This document shows, piece after piece, positions 1-7,882 of a stretch of DNA of 22,151 nucleotides (position 1 is the stretch's first letter; each line of letters opens with the position of its first letter). The translations under genes and the position numbers were made by a program. The stretch covers positions 1 through 22,151 of the forward strand of contig QIHH01000202.1 of assembly GCA_003230195.1 (NCBI GenBank), in the 5' to 3' direction. Source of the DNA: Gammaproteobacteria bacterium (lineage in GTDB: Bacteria > Pseudomonadota > Gammaproteobacteria > SZUA-140). The notes under the pieces are model-generated. The model was not told the origin of the DNA. It was given only the letters and a program-made list of their open reading frames with translations, and did not search any database.

Positions 1-515
1 CGTTGATAACGTTTATCGATAGTAAAACCGTTGCGTGCGAGCGCAATGGCGGGCGCCAGACTTTGGTTGAATGGTAGCGTACCGTATTTATTCGCGAGGT
101 GTTCAAGCGCCGCTGGTACACCGGGAATACCCGCCGCCAGTGGCCCGTCGATCGACAGCTTGGGGACGATGTTGCCTTTTCGGTCCAGGTACATGTCACG
201 ATGGGCCGCTAGTGGTGCCCGTTCGCGACCATCGAGCATGGTCTGAAAGCCGTCGGATTCACGATGCAGCAACCAGAAACCGCCACCGCCCAAGCCTGAA
301 CCGGCAGGCTCAACCACCGCTAGCGCGGCGGTGACCGCAATCGCGGCATCAAAGGCGTTGCCGCCTTGATTGATGATGGTGATGCCCGCTTGGGTGGCAA
401 GTGGATGAGCAGAGGCAATCGCCGCAGCGGGTGGTTTAGAAATCTCAGTAGCCGCCGCTGTCAGCGGTGAAAAGATGATCAGTGTTGCAGTGAGTAGTAG
501 TCTTCGATAGCGCAT
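1..515 (-). CDS. ggt: Gamma-glutamyltranspeptidase, N-terminal part (runs off the left edge)
   Basis: This is a partial gene: 171 codons are present and the frame is still open at the window edge. It begins with a Sec-type signal peptide (positive MRYRR, hydrophobic core, small residues near 20-22), so the product is periplasmic. Family landmarks follow: GGNAFDAAIAV at 51-61, EPAGSGLGGGGFWL at 69-82, and DGRERAP at 95-101, where the Arg matches the glutamate-binding Arg of the family. The enzyme hydrolyses or transfers the gamma-glutamyl group of glutathione. The self-cleavage Thr and the small subunit lie outside the window, so activity cannot be judged. No strong ribosome-binding site precedes the ATG; the start was chosen for the signal peptide. 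It is last in a minus-strand run 65 bp after the ferredoxin gene. Confidence 0.9.
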   Translation of the reverse strand, partial: MRYRRLLLTATLIIFSPLTAAATEISKPPAAAIASAHPLATQAGITIINQGGNAFDAAIAVTAALAVVEPAGSGLGGGGFWLLHRESDGFQTMLDGRERAPLAAHRDMYLDRKGNIVPKLSIDGPLAAGIPGVPAALEHLANKYGTLPFNQSLAPAIALARNGFTIDKRYQ

Positions 516-580
516 AGGGTGAGTGAGTACCGTGGTTGGTGGGGCTCGCCTAGGCGAGGGGGTATGCTGCTAGGCTAATG

Positions 581-838
581 CTATTCGGTTTCGCCAGCCT
601 GAATGCGCTCGTATCTTGCCTGTAATTCTTCTTTGGTATCGACGTTATCAGGGTCCATCGGAATACAGTCGATCGGGCACACCTCGATACACTGTGGGGT
701 ATCGAAATAGCCGACGCATTCGGTACACAGGTTGGGGTCGATCTCGTAGATCTCATCGCCCTGTGTAATTGAGCCGTTGGGACATTCCGGTTCACACACA
801 TCACAGTTGATGCATTCGTCTGTAATCATTAAAGCCAT
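581..838 (-). CDS. yfhL: YfhL-type 2[4Fe-4S] ferredoxin
   Basis: A small (85 aa) cytoplasmic electron carrier. The first motif is CxxCxxCxxxCP (Cys9, 12, 15, 19). The second has the widened spacing of the Allochromatium-type/YfhL ferredoxins, CxxC-x8-CxxxC (Cys38, 41, 50, 54), including the ECVGYFDTPQC loop. By family precedent Cys9, 12, 15 and 54 hold one cluster and Cys19, 38, 41 and 50 the other. A ninth Cys lies at 58. The C-terminal tail is acidic and helical. It sits 43 bp after coaD, an arrangement common in Gammaproteobacteria. The redox partner cannot be told from the sequence. Confidence 0.95.
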   Translation of the reverse strand: MALMITDECINCDVCEPECPNGSITQGDEIYEIDPNLCTECVGYFDTPQCIEVCPIDCIPMDPDNVDTKEELQARYERIQAGETE

Positions 839-881
839 AAAAGTATTCCTGCGTTAAACGTGCTGTTTTACGACGCTAATT

Positions 882-1361
882 TTAGCGCATTTTGTCGCAA
901 AGTGCAGTTTCGATCTCAGCATGCACAAACTCAGAGACATCACCGCCGAGCGATGATATTTCACGCACGAGGCTTGAGGATAAATAGCTGTATTTTTCAG
1001 CTGGCATTAAAAAGAGCGTTTCGATATCGGCTGCCAGTTTACGGTTCATTCCAGCGAGCTGGAATTCATATTCAAAATCGGAGACGGCACGTAGCCCACG
1101 TACAATTACACTAGCCTGTTTTTCATGTGCAAAATCGACTAGTAACTGGTCAAAACCGCACACCTCGATATTATTGATCTCGTCGAGTGCTATCTGCGCC
1201 AGTTTGATCCGTTCATCCGCGCTGAATTGGGGTGTCTTGCCGGGGTTGGTCGCGACCGCGACAATGATGTGGTCAAATAGTCGTGCGGCACGTTGCACCA
1301 GATCACTATGGCCATTGGTCAGCGGGTCGAATGTGCCGGGATAGATCGCTATTTTGCCCAT
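882..1361 (-). CDS. coaD: Pantetheine-phosphate adenylyltransferase
   Basis: CoaD transfers AMP from ATP to 4'-phosphopantetheine to give dephospho-CoA, the fourth step of CoA synthesis, in the cytoplasm. The 159-aa length is normal. Visible motifs are YPGTFDPLTNGH at 7-18 with the nucleotidyltransferase TxGH signature (Thr15, His18), RGLRAVSDFEYE at 88-99, and SSSLVREI at 128-135. The ATG start places the first beta-strand (KIAIYPG) as usual. It lies between rsmD (86 bp upstream) and the ferredoxin gene. The enzyme for the next step, CoaE, is encoded separately near 17.4-18.0 kb. Confidence 0.97.
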   Translation of the reverse strand: MGKIAIYPGTFDPLTNGHSDLVQRAARLFDHIIVAVATNPGKTPQFSADERIKLAQIALDEINNIEVCGFDQLLVDFAHEKQASVIVRGLRAVSDFEYEFQLAGMNRKLAADIETLFLMPAEKYSYLSSSLVREISSLGGDVSEFVHAEIETALCDKMR

Positions 1362-1447
1362 GATTAATTTTCCGTGGCGTTGGTGGAGTGGTTCAATTTA
1401 AGGCTGTATTTTAACCGCCTAGGGGGGAGCAAGCCCAGTGGTTTTCT

Positions 1448-2017
1448 TCAATTATTGCGAGTAGCGAGCGCGTAACAGACCTTGCCGCTCTGTTTTTCAC
1501 GGTGCATCTGCCAGTCTGCAGGCAGTTGAGGTGTTGGTGAGCCTTTTGCACGCTCCATATAGATCTGAGCATGTGGTGCAAGCCAGCCGTTTGATGCCAG
1601 TTGCGAGCAGTAATTTTCAAGGCTGTCGGTCTCAAATGGTGGGTCGAGAAAAATGATGTCGAATGGTTGTGCAGGGCGTTGCAGATAGTTGTCCGCATTG
1701 CACTGTTCGATCTGTGCGCCGCTTGTTTTTAGTAGCGCCGCATTGGTGCGAAGTTGTTTCGTGACGGCGCTGCTCTGTTCAACCATTACCACTTCGCTTG
1801 CACCGCGCGAGAGTGCTTCAAAACCGAGTGCACCGCTGCCACTGAAAAGGTCGAGGCAGCGCGCGTCAGCAATCGATGCTTGCAACCAGTTGAAAAGTGT
1901 TTCACGAATTCGATCCGGCGTTGGGCGTACGCCGGGTTCTGTGACGAAGTCGATTTTATGACCTCGCCACGAACCGCCAATGATGCGTAGCTGCCCTGCT
2001 TTACTGTTATACGCCAC
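1448..2017 (-). CDS. rsmD: 16S rRNA (guanine966-N2)-methyltransferase
   Basis: RsmD methylates N2 of G966 of 16S rRNA in the 30S subunit using S-adenosylmethionine. The 189-aa protein shows LRIIGGSWRG at 10-19, RPTPDRIRETLFNWL at 31-45, the SAM-binding loop DLFSGSGALGFEAL at 56-69, and the catalytic DPPF at 125-128 typical of N2-guanine methyltransferases. The start codon is GTG, 5 bp after the stop of the M16 gene. An AGAG stretch overlapping that stop could serve as its ribosome-binding site, so translation is probably coupled. Downstream is coaD, the usual rsmD-coaD pairing. Confidence 0.96.
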   Translation of the reverse strand: MAYNSKAGQLRIIGGSWRGHKIDFVTEPGVRPTPDRIRETLFNWLQASIADARCLDLFSGSGALGFEALSRGASEVVMVEQSSAVTKQLRTNAALLKTSGAQIEQCNADNYLQRPAQPFDIIFLDPPFETDSLENYCSQLASNGWLAPHAQIYMERAKGSPTPQLPADWQMHREKQSGKVCYALATRNN

Positions 2018-2022
2018 GCTCT

Positions 2023-3369
2023 CTATTCAAAGCCAGTTACGGCCTTCACTTCAGTTGGTGGGGCACCCACTGTGATGGTAAACATCTTGTCGGGATGCAC
2101 GCGACGTTTAAAGGTTTCTTTGATCTGTTCGATGGTGACCGCATTGATGTGATCGTTATAGGTATCGAGGTAATCAAGCGGCAGGCTATAGAAGCCGATG
2201 TTGCCAAGATAACCGAGGATTTTGCTGTTGCTCGCAATGCGCAGTGGGAAGCCGCCGGTGATATTGCGTTTAGCAGCTTCGAGTTCTTCTGTTGTCGGGC
2301 CGTTATCAATGAACTCCTGCAGTGTGGTAAACATCACATTGATCGCATCACTTGCCTGATCATTACGTGTTTGTAGTCCCATTAAGAATGGGCCCGCTGC
2401 GCGCATTGGCGAGAAAAAACTATAGGCGCTGTAGGCAAGACCACGCTTATTACGAATCTCATCACTGATGCGTGAGGTGAGTCCGCTGCCGCCAAGGATG
2501 TGATTGCCGACATAAAGCGCAAAGTGGTCAGGATCATCGCGGGTCATCGCGGGATGGCCGATCGATATGTGTGTTTGTGTCGATGGGTGCTCGATAGTGA
2601 TCACAGCCCCTTTTTCGATTGCGGCGGGTGGTACAACGCGTGGCGAGGCTTTGCCCGCAGCCAGCCCTTTGGTGAGCTGAGTGGCAATTGCCTCTACGGC
2701 AGCACGGTCCAGATCTCCTACGATGGCGACCACTGCATTTTTAGCGACGTAATACTGCTGGTAATACTGAACCATGTCATCGCGGGTCAGTGCGTTGACG
2801 CTCTCTTCAAAGCCGAGGGACGGTGCGCTATAGGGATGGTTACCATAAAGGGCTTTAAAAAAAGCCTCGCTGATGATCGATTGTGGTGATTGACGCTGTG
2901 ATTGAATCGCAATTAATGTCTGTTTTTTATTGCGTTCAAAACTTTCGAGCGGGAACGTCGGGGCGCTCAGGGTGAGGGCGAAAAGTTCAAGCGCGGGTGT
3001 TAACAGTGCCTGGTCGGTTAGACTGCGCAGCTTCATCAGTGCCATGTCGCGATAAGAGCCGGTACCAAACTCCGCGCCAAGATTTTCAAACTGCTCGGCA
3101 ATCTGGTCGGCATTTAGTTTGCCGGCACCTTCATCAAGCAGCGAATTGGTGAGATGGGCAACCCCTTTTTTATCGTGATCGCGGGCGCTACCGGCATCAA
3201 AGGTGAATTGAATGTCGACCATCGGCAGGCCGGGTGCGGCAACAAAGTAGACGCGTGCGCCGTTATCGGTTGTCCAGTGCTGGATAGTAGGTGCTGCATG
3301 CACAGGCATTACCGCGAGTGTCAAGAGGCATGTCAGCAGCCCGAGGATTGAGTGTTTAAATGTTTGCAT
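2023..3369 (-). CDS. M16-family peptidase-like protein, non-catalytic partner
   Basis: A 448-aa secreted protein of the pitrilysin/insulinase family with two M16 domains. A signal peptide begins at the chosen ATG (hydrophobic core 8-23, cleavage after about Ala25/Ala26). The zinc motif HxxEH of active members is replaced by HLTNS at 72-76, so Glu and the second His are missing and the subunit should not bind catalytic zinc. It follows the active M16 gene, as in the known heterodimeric pairs where one subunit is catalytic and the other completes the chamber. The start is uncertain: an in-frame ATG at 3436-3438, with AGGTGG upstream and overlapping the preceding stop codon, would add 23 residues before the signal sequence. 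The substrate is unknown. Confidence 0.92.
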   Translation of the reverse strand: MQTFKHSILGLLTCLLTLAVMPVHAAPTIQHWTTDNGARVYFVAAPGLPMVDIQFTFDAGSARDHDKKGVAHLTNSLLDEGAGKLNADQIAEQFENLGAEFGTGSYRDMALMKLRSLTDQALLTPALELFALTLSAPTFPLESFERNKKQTLIAIQSQRQSPQSIISEAFFKALYGNHPYSAPSLGFEESVNALTRDDMVQYYQQYYVAKNAVVAIVGDLDRAAVEAIATQLTKGLAAGKASPRVVPPAAIEKGAVITIEHPSTQTHISIGHPAMTRDDPDHFALYVGNHILGGSGLTSRISDEIRNKRGLAYSAYSFFSPMRAAGPFLMGLQTRNDQASDAINVMFTTLQEFIDNGPTTEELEAAKRNITGGFPLRIASNSKILGYLGNIGFYSLPLDYLDTYNDHINAVTIEQIKETFKRRVHPDKMFTITVGAPPTEVKAVTGFE

Positions 3370-3427
3370 GGTGTACGCGAGTCCCTCTGGGTTGTTGATC
3401 GTCTGGGCCATTATTTTACCGTTGAAA

Positions 3428-4804
3428 TTAACGGCCATGACCACCACCTGTGTTCATGCGGCGTTTGATAGTCTCGCGGTCCAGTGGTTGTGGGATCAAT
3501 GTTGCGATGGTGAGATTGTCATCGGTCAGGTATTTTTTTGCGACTTGCTGAATCTGTTCTGGGGTGATAGCGCGAATGCGTTCAACATAATCGTCGAGTA
3601 TTTTCCACGATAGACCAACGGTCTCAAGGATGCCGATCTGCATCGCTTGGTAATAGACCGAATCGCGTTGATAGACATCAGCGGCGACCACCTGGGCTTT
3701 GATGCGTGCCAGTTCCTCTTTGCTGGCTAACTCATGGTGCAGGCGCTGTACCTGTTCACGGATCGCAAGTTCAAGTGTTTCAACCGTTTGCCCTTGCGCT
3801 GGGGTGCCTCTGAAACTTAGCAGGTCATTATGCAGTCCGGTCATACCGTAGCTGGTACCGATGCTGGCGGCGATCTGTTTTTCGCGCACCAGAATCTTTT
3901 CAAAGCGCGCACCCTTGCCGCCATCGAGTACTGCTGCCAGTACTTCGAGTGCATAGGGTTCCCACGAGTTTTCGGGGGTTAGTGTGGGCACTTTGTAACC
4001 CATCATTAGATAAGGCAGTTCTGCTGGGGCTTTAACCAGTACCCGTTTTTCACCTTTCTGGGCTGCTTCGATTCTTGGCTTGGTGGTGGCCACTTCGCCG
4101 CGTTGATGTACCCCATAATATTTTTTTGCCATCTGATAGACTTCATCGGCATTGACATCGCCCACCACGACAAGCGTTGCATTGTTGGGCGCGTACCACA
4201 TCTCGTACCACTTTCTAAGGTCGTCATTATTCATGTTTTCGAGATCATTCATCCAGCCAATCACAGGATTACCGTAGGGGTTGTTCATAAATGCCGTTGA
4301 GGCAAACTGTTCATAGGTGAGTGATTTAGGATTATCTTCAGTGCGCAGACGGCGCTCTTCCATCACCACCTGTATCTCTTTGGTAAACTCATCATCGAGC
4401 AGTTTCAGGTTACGCATACGATCCGCTTCCATCTCGAAGCTTACTTCAAGGCGGCTTTTTTCCAGCTGTTGAAAATAGGCGGTGTAGTCTCGTCCGGTAA
4501 AGGCATTTTGATTACCCCCATTTTCACTGATAATGCGCGAAAACTCACCGGGGGCATGTTTCTCAGTACCCTTGAACATCATATGTTCCAGCACATGGGA
4601 AACACCTGTGATGCCGTTGTGCTCATAGCTGCTGCCGACCTTGTACCACACCTGGGAAATCACCACGGGTGCGCGGTGATCCTCTTTAATGATCACCTTG
4701 AGCCCGTTGTCCAGGGTGAACTCATGTACAGCGGGGTTATTACTCGCCCACACGGTGGCCGATATGAGGCTCGCGCAGAGCGCCACCAAAGACTTTTTCA
4801 GCAT
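3428..4804 (-). CDS. M16-family zinc metallopeptidase, catalytic subunit
   Basis: A 458-aa periplasmic zinc protease of the pitrilysin family. The start at 4802-4804 is chosen because AAGGGGA lies 8 nt upstream and a signal peptide (MLKKSLVALCASL, cleavage near Ala20) follows at once. An ATG 33 bp upstream lacks both. The inverted zinc motif HVLEH is at 70-74 (His70 and His74 ligands, Glu73 base). Glu143 and Glu150, spaced seven apart as in pitrilysin, are the candidates for the downstream Glu pair, Glu150 being the likely third ligand. The paired second gene lacks the zinc motif, so the two probably form one heterodimer. It is first in the minus-strand run and diverges from ftsY. Confidence 0.94.
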   Translation of the reverse strand: MLKKSLVALCASLISATVWASNNPAVHEFTLDNGLKVIIKEDHRAPVVISQVWYKVGSSYEHNGITGVSHVLEHMMFKGTEKHAPGEFSRIISENGGNQNAFTGRDYTAYFQQLEKSRLEVSFEMEADRMRNLKLLDDEFTKEIQVVMEERRLRTEDNPKSLTYEQFASTAFMNNPYGNPVIGWMNDLENMNNDDLRKWYEMWYAPNNATLVVVGDVNADEVYQMAKKYYGVHQRGEVATTKPRIEAAQKGEKRVLVKAPAELPYLMMGYKVPTLTPENSWEPYALEVLAAVLDGGKGARFEKILVREKQIAASIGTSYGMTGLHNDLLSFRGTPAQGQTVETLELAIREQVQRLHHELASKEELARIKAQVVAADVYQRDSVYYQAMQIGILETVGLSWKILDDYVERIRAITPEQIQQVAKKYLTDDNLTIATLIPQPLDRETIKRRMNTGGGHGR

Positions 4805-4970
4805 ATTCAGAATCCCCTTGTGTTGGTTAGTGTCCATACAGTACCTAAAAGGAACCGCTAAACAATCATGACTATATTAATGGTAAGATTAGCATAACGA
4901 AAATGTCGGTCTTTGTAATGTGTTCGATAGCCCAAAATTCAACCTGGTAATAATTGTAAGATTTTGATTT
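4805..4970. promoter_or_regulatory. Divergent promoter region between the M16 genes and ftsY
   Basis: This 166-bp AT-rich interval separates two divergent transcription units and must hold promoters for both. On the minus strand a TAATAT lies about 85 bp upstream of the M16 start with only a weak match at the -35 position. On the plus strand no convincing hexamer pair was found, and ftsY lacks a strong ribosome-binding site. Only the divergent layout is firm. Confidence 0.4.
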
Positions 4971-5951
4971 ATGTTTGGATTCGGAAAAAGTAAACAAAAA
5001 GAGAAAGAAGAGACGAAGTCGCCCGGGATGCTTGGCCGCCTGCGTGATCGGTTAACGCGTACTCGCACTAGTTTGGTTGGCGGTCTTGGCAATCTGATGA
5101 TGGGCCGCAAAGAGATTGATGACGAAGTGCTGGAGGAGTTGGAGATGCTGCTGCTGACAGCCGATGTCGGCGTTGATGCCACTCAACAAATCATTAATGA
5201 CCTTACTGAGCGGATGTCGCGCAAAAAACTGGGTGATAGTGGTGCGCTCTACGCCGCATTGCGCGAGGATATGCTGAAAATTCTCGCGCCCGCCAGCCAA
5301 CCGCTGGTATGCGATGGCGGGAAACAGCCTTATGTGATCTTGATGGTAGGCATTAACGGTGTCGGTAAAACCACTACCATTGGCAAACTGGCAAAGACAT
5401 TTCAGGCCGAGGGTAAGTCGGTTATGTTGGCTGCTGGTGACACCTTCCGTGCAGCGGCAGTGGAACAGCTACAGGTATGGGGTGAGCGTAATAATATTGC
5501 GGTGGTGGCCCAGCCACGCGCTTCAGATCCGGCTTCGGTGATTTTTGATGCGATGGATTCAGCGCGCTCCAAAGGGATGGATATTCTGATCGTCGATACC
5601 GCGGGTCGTCTGCATACTCAGACCAATTTGATGGAAGAGTTGAAGAAGATTCGCCGCGTGTTGTCGCGTCATGATGAAAGTGCTCCACATGAAGTGATGC
5701 TGGTGGTTGATGCCGGTACCGGGCAGAATGCGATTACGCAGGCAGAGCAGTTCCACAAAGCGGTTGGTCTGACGGGTCTCACGTTGACTAAGCTTGATGG
5801 TACCGCCAAGGGTGGGGTGCTGTTTGCGATCGCCAATAAGCTTAATATACCGATCCGTTTTATCGGTGTTGGTGAAGGGATAGAAGACCTGCGTACCTTT
5901 GATGCGGAGGAATTTGTTGACGCACTCTTTGCTGAAGAGGCTTCACAGTAG
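4971..5951 (+). CDS. ftsY: Signal recognition particle receptor FtsY
   Basis: FtsY is the SRP-receptor GTPase that docks ribosome-nascent chain complexes at the inner membrane. The 326-aa protein has a short charged N-terminal tail (about 1-20) in place of the long acidic A domain of E. coli, then the N domain and the full G domain. Motifs are the P-loop GINGVGKTT at 127-135, DTFRAAA (G2), DTAGR (G3), TKLDGTAKGG (G4) and the closing GVGEGIEDL. The ATG directly precedes the membrane-binding-like MFGFGK start. It leads the ftsY-ftsE-ftsX-rpoH cluster, a classical gammaproteobacterial order. Confidence 0.97.
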   Translation: MFGFGKSKQKEKEETKSPGMLGRLRDRLTRTRTSLVGGLGNLMMGRKEIDDEVLEELEMLLLTADVGVDATQQIINDLTERMSRKKLGDSGALYAALREDMLKILAPASQPLVCDGGKQPYVILMVGINGVGKTTTIGKLAKTFQAEGKSVMLAAGDTFRAAAVEQLQVWGERNNIAVVAQPRASDPASVIFDAMDSARSKGMDILIVDTAGRLHTQTNLMEELKKIRRVLSRHDESAPHEVMLVVDAGTGQNAITQAEQFHKAVGLTGLTLTKLDGTAKGGVLFAIANKLNIPIRFIGVGEGIEDLRTFDAEEFVDALFAEEASQ

Positions 5952-5970
5952 GCTGTTAAAAAGGTTTTAG

Positions 5971-5995
5971 CCCGTCCTCCCAATGGGAGAGGGGC
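5971..5995. repeat. Short palindromic sequence between ftsY and ftsE
   Basis: CTCCC-AAT-GGGAG (5977-5989) forms a 5-bp GC-rich hairpin inside a C-rich/G-rich context. No T-run follows, so it is a poor terminator. It resembles the small dispersed palindromes (CTCTCCC...GGGAGAG type) found between genes in many proteobacteria. Whether it recurs in this genome cannot be seen here; no second copy was noticed in the window. Confidence 0.4.
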
Positions 5996-6036
5996 AGCGA
6001 TTAGTGATGTAATACGATGAGATGAAGTGAGTATTC

Positions 6037-6720
6037 ATGATCCATTTTGAGAATGTCGGTAAGCGATATGCTGAAGGAGGCGAGGCGCTGAGTGGCATCA
6101 ACCTGCAGCTGGATGCGGGCGAGATGGCCTTTCTCACCGGCCATTCCGGGGCAGGAAAAAGCACGATGTTAAAATTGATCGGGCTGATTGAGCGCGCTAG
6201 TTACGGACAAGTGATCATCAATGGTAAAAACTTCTCCAAGCTGGGACGGCGCCATATCCCCTATGTACGTCGTGACATCGGCATCATCTTTCAAAACCAT
6301 CAACTGCTGAATGACCGAACCGTGTTTGATAACGTGGCGCTGCCGCTGGTGATTGCAGGACAGCCGCATCGCGATATTCAACGCCGTGTTCATGCCTCGC
6401 TTGATAAAGTCGGCCTGCTTGATAAAGAGCGTATGTTGCCATCGTCGCTGTCGGGCGGTGAGCAGCAGCGTGTTGGTATCGCGCGCGCAGTGGTCAATAA
6501 GCCACCGCTGTTGGTGGCGGATGAGCCGACTGGTAATCTTGACCCTGCACTCTCAGCTGAGATCATGAACCTCTTTGCCGAATTTAATCAGGTTGGGGTG
6601 ACGGTGTTGATCGCCAGCCATGATATCGATCTGATTAGCCGTATGGGTAAACGTGTATTGGTGCTGGATAAAGGGCGATTGATCGATGGCGCGGGTGAAC
6701 AGGGCGAGGTGCGACAGTAA
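6037..6720 (+). CDS. ftsE: Cell division ATP-binding protein FtsE
   Basis: FtsE is the ATPase of the FtsEX complex, which sits at the division ring and controls septal peptidoglycan amidases through periplasmic activators. The 227-aa protein has all ABC motifs: Walker A GHSGAGKS at 35-42, Q-loop Gln86 in IIFQNHQ, signature LSGGEQQR at 138-145, Walker B LLVADEP at 158-164, and the switch His195 in IASHD. AAGTGAG lies just upstream of the ATG. Its stop overlaps the ftsX start (TAATG), so the two are translationally coupled. Confidence 0.97.
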   Translation: MIHFENVGKRYAEGGEALSGINLQLDAGEMAFLTGHSGAGKSTMLKLIGLIERASYGQVIINGKNFSKLGRRHIPYVRRDIGIIFQNHQLLNDRTVFDNVALPLVIAGQPHRDIQRRVHASLDKVGLLDKERMLPSSLSGGEQQRVGIARAVVNKPPLLVADEPTGNLDPALSAEIMNLFAEFNQVGVTVLIASHDIDLISRMGKRVLVLDKGRLIDGAGEQGEVRQ

Positions 6721-7751
6721 TGGCACGTCAGGCAACCCGCCGTTCGCCGCGTCGCTCAGCGACACGTGTTACGTTGACTGGTGCCGCACTGCAACGTGGC
6801 ACCAGCACGGTTCGTCGTTCGCGTGGCAAAGGGTGGCTTCGTGGTTACTTTAAAGGCCATTTTCAAGCGCTATTTCTGAGCCTTGGGCGCGTTAGCCGCA
6901 ATCCACTGTCGAGTTTGATGACCATTGCCGTGATCGGTATTGCACTCGCACTGCCCACCGGGCTGCATGTCGTATTGAAAAATGTGCAGGGCGTTAGTGC
7001 TGGCTGGGAAGATGCGGTGCAAATCTCGCTCTTTTTAAAGCAGGGTATTGAAGTTGTTGAGGCGAGACGTATCGTCGAGAAGATTAGTGCGATGACGTCG
7101 ATTGAAGCGGTGGTGCATGTGACCCCGCAGCAGGCGCTGGGCGAGTTTCGTCAATATTCCGGCTTTGCTGATGCGCTTGAAGTGCTCGATGAAAATCCGC
7201 TGCCTAATGTGTTGCTAGTGCGCCCGACAAAGGAGGCCAGCGAACCGCTACTGGTGGAACCACTACTGCATGAACTGCGCAACCTGCCATCGGTCGAGAT
7301 GGCACAGCTTGATATGGAGTGGCTTAAACGGCTCTATGCGATTATAGCGATAGGTGAGCGCGGGGTGCTGGTGTTGGCGGTGTTGCTGGCACTGGCGGTG
7401 CTGCTGATTGTTGGCAATACAATCCGCCTTGCGATTCAGAATCGCCGCGATGAAATCGAGGTGCAGAAGCTGATTGGTGCAACGGATGCCTTTATTCAGC
7501 GTCCATTTTTATACAGTGGTCTGTGGCAAGGGGTGCTGGGGGCGGTGATGGCATGGCTGCTCGTCACCCTTTCATTGTGGCTGCTGCACGGCCCGGTGCA
7601 ACAGCTTTCGTTGCTCTATAACAGTAACTTCTCCCTCGGTTCGCTGGAGTCTGTGGGTGTTTTGGTGGTGCTGGTGGCGGGTGGCTTGCTTGGTCTGCTT
7701 GGTGCGTGGCTGGCAGTGGGACGTCACTTACGGGATATTGAGCCGACCTAA
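6720..7751 (+). CDS. ftsX: Cell division protein FtsX
   Basis: FtsX is the membrane half of FtsEX and passes ATP hydrolysis to periplasmic amidase activators at the septum. The 343-aa protein has an Arg-rich cytoplasmic N-terminus (about 1-45), TM1 near 64-84, an extracytoplasmic domain at about 90-210, then TM2 (215-236), TM3 (267-289) and TM4 (311-333). The segment RRDEIEVQKLIGA at 242-254 after TM2 is the conserved coupling region of the family. The ATG overlaps the ftsE stop by one base. The gene ends 131 bp before rpoH, with no clear terminator between. Confidence 0.96.
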   Translation: MARQATRRSPRRSATRVTLTGAALQRGTSTVRRSRGKGWLRGYFKGHFQALFLSLGRVSRNPLSSLMTIAVIGIALALPTGLHVVLKNVQGVSAGWEDAVQISLFLKQGIEVVEARRIVEKISAMTSIEAVVHVTPQQALGEFRQYSGFADALEVLDENPLPNVLLVRPTKEASEPLLVEPLLHELRNLPSVEMAQLDMEWLKRLYAIIAIGERGVLVLAVLLALAVLLIVGNTIRLAIQNRRDEIEVQKLIGATDAFIQRPFLYSGLWQGVLGAVMAWLLVTLSLWLLHGPVQQLSLLYNSNFSLGSLESVGVLVVLVAGGLLGLLGAWLAVGRHLRDIEPT

Positions 7752-7801
7752 TCAGTAACCTGTTGAATTATAAGGTGTATGAAAGTTATCCTCCGATTTT
7801 T

Positions 7802-7829
7802 GGAACTTCTCTAGAAATTAGCACTCTTA
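7802..7829 (+). promoter_or_regulatory. Sigma-E-like promoter upstream of rpoH
   Basis: GGAACTT (7802-7808), 16 bp, then TCTTA (7825-7829) matches the RpoE pattern GGAACTT-N16-TCnnA closely. E. coli rpoH has a sigma-E promoter (P3), so the position is functionally plausible. The -10 element lies inside the left arm and spacer of the CIRCE operator, so repressor and polymerase would compete. It is a sequence match only; transcription is not shown. Confidence 0.6.
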
Positions 7830-7844
7830 CTATTGGAGTGCTAA
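7818..7844. promoter_or_regulatory. CIRCE operator (HrcA binding site) upstream of rpoH
   Basis: A perfect inverted repeat TTAGCACTC-N9-GAGTGCTAA, identical to the CIRCE consensus in both 9-bp arms and in spacer length. CIRCE is bound by the heat-inactivated repressor HrcA and usually controls groESL or dnaK. Here it ends 38 bp before the rpoH start codon, so rpoH itself should be repressed by HrcA until stress. hrcA is not in this window and must be encoded elsewhere for this to work. Confidence 0.93.
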
Positions 7845-7882
7845 AATATCAATGAGTGTTATCTTATATGAGAGGGTATTAA

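Noticed and set aside
545..558. Perfect 14-bp palindrome CTCGCCTAGGCGAG between the ferredoxin gene and ggt
   Set aside because: It could fold as a 5-bp stem with a CTAG loop, but no T-run follows and no known operator matches. It is too short to call a feature.
2500..2889. Open frame of 129 codons on the plus strand
   Set aside because: It lies entirely antisense to the second M16 gene, with no ribosome-binding site or recognisable domain.
4469..4861. Open frame of 130 codons on the plus strand
   Set aside because: It is antisense to the catalytic M16 gene, including its HxxEH region, and is explained by that gene's codon use.
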